This document shows, piece after piece, positions 60,930 to 64,000 of a DNA stretch of 64,000 nt. Both the position numbers and the translations under genes were made by a program. Source of the stretch: Hymenobacter nivis (GTDB lineage Bacteria > Bacteroidota > Bacteroidia > Cytophagales > Hymenobacteraceae). The stretch is taken from contig NZ_RCYZ01000008.1 of NCBI RefSeq assembly GCF_006439025.1, positions 1 through 64,000 of the forward strand. Reading direction: 5' to 3'. Positions within the stretch are counted from its first letter, which is position 1, and every line of letters starts with the position of its first letter. The notes beneath the pieces were generated by a model that had not been told where the DNA came from, made no database searches, and was given only the letters and a program-made list of their open reading frames with translations.

Positions 60930-61019
60930 CGCAGACTTTGTAGTCCGCGGCTCTCGCTTCGTCCTAGCGATAATCGTTTAGCGACCGTTCAAAAACGCGG
61001 GTCATAAAGTCCGCGCTAC
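60926..61019. repeat. Palindromic repeat between thrA and thrB
   Basis: Arms 60926-60949 and 60996-61019, inverted copies matching at 19 of 24 bases, loop 46 bp. Same type as the 15675-15757 element (TGTAGCG..GACT..AGTCCGCG). The left arm includes the thrA TAG stop; the right arm ends 6 bp before the thrB ATG. Confidence 0.8.
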
Positions 61020-61025
61020 CACCTT

Positions 61026-61961
61026 ATGCCCCTCCCCGATTCCGTTCTCGTCCACGCGCCCGCCACCATTGCCAACCTGGGCTGTGGGTTCGACGTGCTG
61101 GGCCTGGCCCTGGCCGCCCCCTACGACACGCTGCGCCTGCGCCGCACCGGGGCCCCGGGCCTGAAAATCACCCACCTCGACCACTACAACCTGCCCACCG
61201 ACCCCGCCCGCAACGTGGCCGGGGCCGCCCTGCTGGCGCTGCTGGAACAGGTGGACGAACCCGTGGGCTTCGAGGTGGAAATCACCAAGGGCATCATGCC
61301 CGGCAGTGGCGTGGGCAGCAGCGCGGCCAGCGCCGCCGGGGCCGTGGTGGGGGCCAACGCGCTGCTGGGCAATCGGTTCAGCAAGCTGGAGTTGGTCGAT
61401 TTTGCGATGGCGGGCGAGGCCGTGGCCAGCGGCGTGCGCCACGCCGACAACATTGCGCCGGCCATTTTTGGGGGCTTCACGCTGGTACGGGCCCTAGTGC
61501 CGGTGCTCGACGTGGTGGCCCTGCCGGCCCCGCCGCTGTGGGTGGCCGTGGTGCACCCCCAAATCGAGGTCAAGACCAAGGAGGCCCGCGCCCTGCTGCC
61601 CACCACCGTGCCGCTGGGGCTGGCCGTGCGCCAGTGGGCCAACGTGGGCGGCCTGGTGGCCGGCTTCCTCACCGCCGATTACGCCCTGATTGGCCGGGCC
61701 CTGGAAGACTACATCGTGGAGCCGGCGCGGGCCCCACTCATCCCCGGGCTGGCCGAGGCGCGGCGGCGGGCCCTGGCGGCCGGGGCCCTGGGCGGCGGCA
61801 TTTCGGGCTCAGGCCCCTCCATTTTCATGCTGAACCGCGACGGCGAAACCGCCCACGCCGTGGCCGCGGCCCTGGGCAGCGTGTTTGCCGAGCTGGGCAT
61901 TGCCCACGATTTGCACGTGGGCCGCATTGCCCCGGAAGGCGCCCGCGTGGTGGCCGCATAG
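61026..61961 (+). CDS. thrB: Homoserine kinase
   Basis: 311 aa GHMP-fold kinase that phosphorylates homoserine, step four of threonine synthesis. Motif 1: HAPATIANLGCGFDVLGLAL; the ATP-binding GHMP loop: ITKGIMPGSGVGSSAASAAG; a later LGGGISGSGPSIFML contains the third motif. The start ATG 61026 is 6 bp after the end of the palindromic element. Length is close to the family average. Gene order thrA-thrB-thrC is the classical one; a palindrome in the transcript could reduce thrB/thrC expression relative to thrA. Confidence 0.97.
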   Translation: MPLPDSVLVHAPATIANLGCGFDVLGLALAAPYDTLRLRRTGAPGLKITHLDHYNLPTDPARNVAGAALLALLEQVDEPVGFEVEITKGIMPGSGVGSSAASAAGAVVGANALLGNRFSKLELVDFAMAGEAVASGVRHADNIAPAIFGGFTLVRALVPVLDVVALPAPPLWVAVVHPQIEVKTKEARALLPTTVPLGLAVRQWANVGGLVAGFLTADYALIGRALEDYIVEPARAPLIPGLAEARRRALAAGALGGGISGSGPSIFMLNRDGETAHAVAAALGSVFAELGIAHDLHVGRIAPEGARVVAA

Positions 61962-62092
61962 CGGCTGTGCAACTACTGATTAACAATTTATTAAGCAAGA
62001 TAACGACTAGCTTTTAGCTGTACATTCGCAGGCGGCTTGTGTGCCAATACCAGGATTTTTAAGGATTTTTTATTGCCCTAGCTCTCCCCCCG

Positions 62093-63391
62093 ATGCAGTA
62101 TTACAGCCTCCGCCGCCAGGCCCCCGCGGTCGATTTTCGCACGGCCGCCATCACCGGCCAGGCCCCCGACGGCGGCTTGTACTTCCCGGAAACCATCCCC
62201 CAATTCGGGGCCGATTTCCTGCGCGACCTGCCCACGCTGGACCGCGCCGACCTGGCCCTGGCCGTGATGCGCCCCTACGTGGGTGGCACCATTCCCGACG
62301 CGGACCTGCGCGAGATTTGCGCCGCGGCCGTCGATTTCCCGTTTCCGCTGGTGCCGGTCAGCCCCGGCATTGCGGCGCTGGAGTTGTTCCACGGGCCCAC
62401 ATTGGCGTTCAAGGACGTGGGGGCCCGGTTCATGAGCCGGTGCCTGGGCTACTTCGCGCAGCGCGGCGACACGCCCCCCGTGACGGTGCTGGTGGCCACC
62501 TCCGGCGACACCGGCGGGGCCGTGGCCAGTGGCTTTCTGGGCGTGCCGGGCGTGGAGGTCGTCATCCTCTACCCCAAGGGCAAGGTGAGCCCAGTGCAGG
62601 AGCAGCAACTCACCACGCTGGGTCAAAACATTACGGCCCTGGAAGTTAGCGGCACATTCGACGACTGCCAGGCCCTGGTGAAACAAGCCTTCCGCGACCC
62701 CGAGCTGGCTGCCCACCGCTTCCTCACCTCGGCCAACTCCATCAACGTGGCGCGCTGGCTGCCCCAGCAGCTGTACTACTGCTTCGCGGCCCAGCAGTGG
62801 CCCGCGGGGGCCCAGCCGCCCGTGGTGAGCGTGCCGAGCGGCAACTTCGGCAACATCTGCGCCGGGCTGCTGGCGCGGGCCTCGGGCCTGCCGCTGGGCC
62901 ACTTCATCGCCGCCTGCAACGCCAACGACCCCGTGCCGCGCTACCTGCGCTCGGGCACCTACGCGGCCCAGGCTGCCGTGGCCACCCACTCCAACGCCAT
63001 GGACGTGGGCGACCCCAGCAATTTCGTGCGCATTTTGGAGCTGTTCGGCCAAGACCTGGGGGCCCTACGCGGTGCCCTCAGCGCCGAAACCGTGAGCGAC
63101 CCCGACACGGTGGCCACGGTGCTCCAAGTGTGGTTCGAAAACAGCTATTTGCTTGACCCCCACGCCGCTGTAGCCTACGCCGCCTTGCTCCGCTACCAGG
63201 CCGAGCACCCCGACGCCGCAGGCATCTTGCTGGCCACGGCCCACCCCGTGAAGTTCCCCGGCGTGCTGGAGCCCATCATCGGCCAGCCCATCGAACTGCC
63301 CGAGGCGGTACTTCATTTGCAAGGCCGCCCCAAGCAAGCCATCCCGATGGACGTGGATTTTGGGGCCCTGAAGGAGTTTTTGCTGCGGTAG
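62093..63391 (+). CDS. thrC: Threonine synthase
   Basis: 432 aa PLP enzyme that makes threonine from O-phosphohomoserine. The PLP lysine lies in LFHGPTLAFKDVGARFMSR (residues 100-118). Other blocks: VLVATSGDTGGAVASGFLG, LTSANSINVARWLPQ, VVSVPSGNFGNICAGLLAR (phosphate pocket) and LLATAHPVKFPGVLEPI. N-terminus QYYSLRRQAPAVDFRTAAITG fits the short bacterial class. 131 bp after thrB; a bidirectional terminator follows, which supports the end of the thr operon here. Confidence 0.97.
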   Translation: MQYYSLRRQAPAVDFRTAAITGQAPDGGLYFPETIPQFGADFLRDLPTLDRADLALAVMRPYVGGTIPDADLREICAAAVDFPFPLVPVSPGIAALELFHGPTLAFKDVGARFMSRCLGYFAQRGDTPPVTVLVATSGDTGGAVASGFLGVPGVEVVILYPKGKVSPVQEQQLTTLGQNITALEVSGTFDDCQALVKQAFRDPELAAHRFLTSANSINVARWLPQQLYYCFAAQQWPAGAQPPVVSVPSGNFGNICAGLLARASGLPLGHFIAACNANDPVPRYLRSGTYAAQAAVATHSNAMDVGDPSNFVRILELFGQDLGALRGALSAETVSDPDTVATVLQVWFENSYLLDPHAAVAYAALLRYQAEHPDAAGILLATAHPVKFPGVLEPIIGQPIELPEAVLHLQGRPKQAIPMDVDFGALKEFLLR

Positions 63392-63402
63392 CAGGCCACA
63401 AA

Positions 63403-63437
63403 AAACGGGAGACTCGGCCTAGTCAAGTCTCCCGTTT
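63403..63437. terminator. Bidirectional intrinsic terminator after thrC
   Basis: 12-bp stem AAACGGGAGACT (63403-63414) and AGTCTCCCGTTT (63426-63437), loop of 11, A/T runs on both sides. Ends thrC and the convergent monooxygenase gene. Confidence 0.93.
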
Positions 63438-63454
63438 ATGCTATTCCTGACTTT

Positions 63455-63748
63455 CTATTTGGAGGCCAGAATGTCAATCATTTCAATGGCCGGCGGGGTC
63501 GAAAAAAGCTCTTCGGCGTTGGCCATGAGGGCGGCGGCGACTTTTCCCCCGAGGTGGGCTTTCCGGCCGGCATCTTCGGCAAACGTGTCGAAAATACCGA
63601 ATGTGGAGGGCCCCATCTGGATGCCGTACCAGGTCACGGTATCGGGCTCTTCCATCACGAGGGCCAGCCCGCCGCGCAGGAAATCGGCCACGGCCTGCTC
63701 TTTTCCGGGCTTGGCTTCAAGCCGTACCAGCAATCCTACTTTTATCAT
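63455..63748 (-). CDS. Antibiotic biosynthesis monooxygenase (ABM) domain protein
   Basis: 97 aa. Ferredoxin-like ABM fold: VGLLVRLEAKPGKEQAVADFL at the N-terminus, TVTWYGIQMGPSTFGIFDTFAED, KAHLGGKVAAALMANAEELF and IEMIDILASK. The family includes heme-degrading and quinone monooxygenases and unclassified small proteins; the pair of histidines expected in the active site is not obvious here. Convergent with thrC; prmC lies upstream in the same direction. Confidence 0.9.
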   Translation of the reverse strand: MIKVGLLVRLEAKPGKEQAVADFLRGGLALVMEEPDTVTWYGIQMGPSTFGIFDTFAEDAGRKAHLGGKVAAALMANAEELFSTPPAIEMIDILASK

Positions 63749-63865
63749 GGTGTGTGGGTTTAGGCGTGAGTCTTCACCTTTGAGCTACGCAAGCACGGCG
63801 GCAACCGGATTGTTTCGGGCCGCGCGCTGCCGCGCTGGGCAGCGCTGTTGGGGCCCCACCAAGCC

Positions 63866-64000
63866 CTACGGCGCCACGGCCCGCACCATGCGCGGCCGGC
63901 CAAACATGTCGGCCACGCCGCGCACTTCGGTGTAGCCCTGTGCCACGAGCAGCGCCTCGGTTTCGGCCGATAAGGCTTCGTTGATTTCCAGGTAGAGGCC
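63866..64000 (-). CDS. prmC: Release factor glutamine methyltransferase PrmC (3' end only)
   Basis: The minus strand is open from the window edge to a TAG at 63868-63866. The 44 residues contain GLYLEINEALSAETEALL, then VADMFGRPRMVRA, the C-terminal signature of PrmC/HemK, which methylates the GGQ glutamine of release factors such as PrfA at 57.2 kb. The N-terminal part with the SAM-binding NPPY motif is outside the window. Confidence 0.85.
   Translation of the reverse strand, partial: GLYLEINEALSAETEALLVAQGYTEVRGVADMFGRPRMVRAVAP

Overview
The window looks like chromosome of a high-GC member of the Bacteroidota, most likely Hymenobacter or a close relative. The reasons are: a C-terminal type IX secretion (T9SS) sorting domain on a large surface protein; promoters of the Bacteroidota type (-7 box TAnnTTTG); families typical of the phylum (DUF5686, DUF4783, DUF6624); and very frequent GGGGCC/GGGGCCCC words inside genes. 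This placement is inference from gene content, not from a marker-gene search.

Layout. 1-8 kb is an exopolysaccharide locus: a partial malectin-domain secreted protein, an AT-rich stretch with no recognisable gene, an initiating sugar-phosphate transferase, two glycosyltransferases, a VanZ-like protein and a WcaF-like acetyltransferase. 8-19 kb holds a DUF5686 outer-membrane protein and a complete thiamine operon on the minus strand (thiS-C-D-E-G-H and a ThiF/MoeB-rhodanese fusion) behind a TPP riboswitch, with a second ThiE/TenI-like gene converging on it, then a secreted acetamidase-like protein. 19-26 kb holds a large T9SS-exported beta-helix protein, a beta-barrel, a TPR protein and an esterase-like hydrolase.

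26-30 kb is an accessory patch: a rhodanese lipoprotein gene broken by an in-frame stop, a translationally coupled DUF6883/DUF4926 pair, and a markedly AT-rich two-gene cassette encoding an AAA ATPase and a RloB/TOPRIM-like protein (AbiL-type phage defence). 30-36 kb carries nrdA and nrdB, on the same strand but 2.4 kb apart, with DnaA-box-like sites near nrdB. 36-48 kb carries rplU-rpmA, hemW, a BamA/TamA-like protein, a small heat-shock protein, GH25 lysozyme, RlpA, a pentapeptide MXKDX protein and the cbpA-cbpM pair.

48-64 kb carries a ZIP metal transporter, nadC, gpmI, several lipoproteins, prfA, the threonine operon thrA-thrB-thrC, a monooxygenase, and the 3' end of prmC at the right edge.

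Two themes cut across the window. Several genes have a near-perfect TAnnTTTG box only 3-5 nt before the start codon, which suggests leaderless or almost leaderless transcripts. Several intergenic gaps are filled by long palindromic repeats whose arms touch or supply the stop codon of the neighbouring gene. No tRNA, rRNA, CRISPR array or intact insertion sequence was seen.
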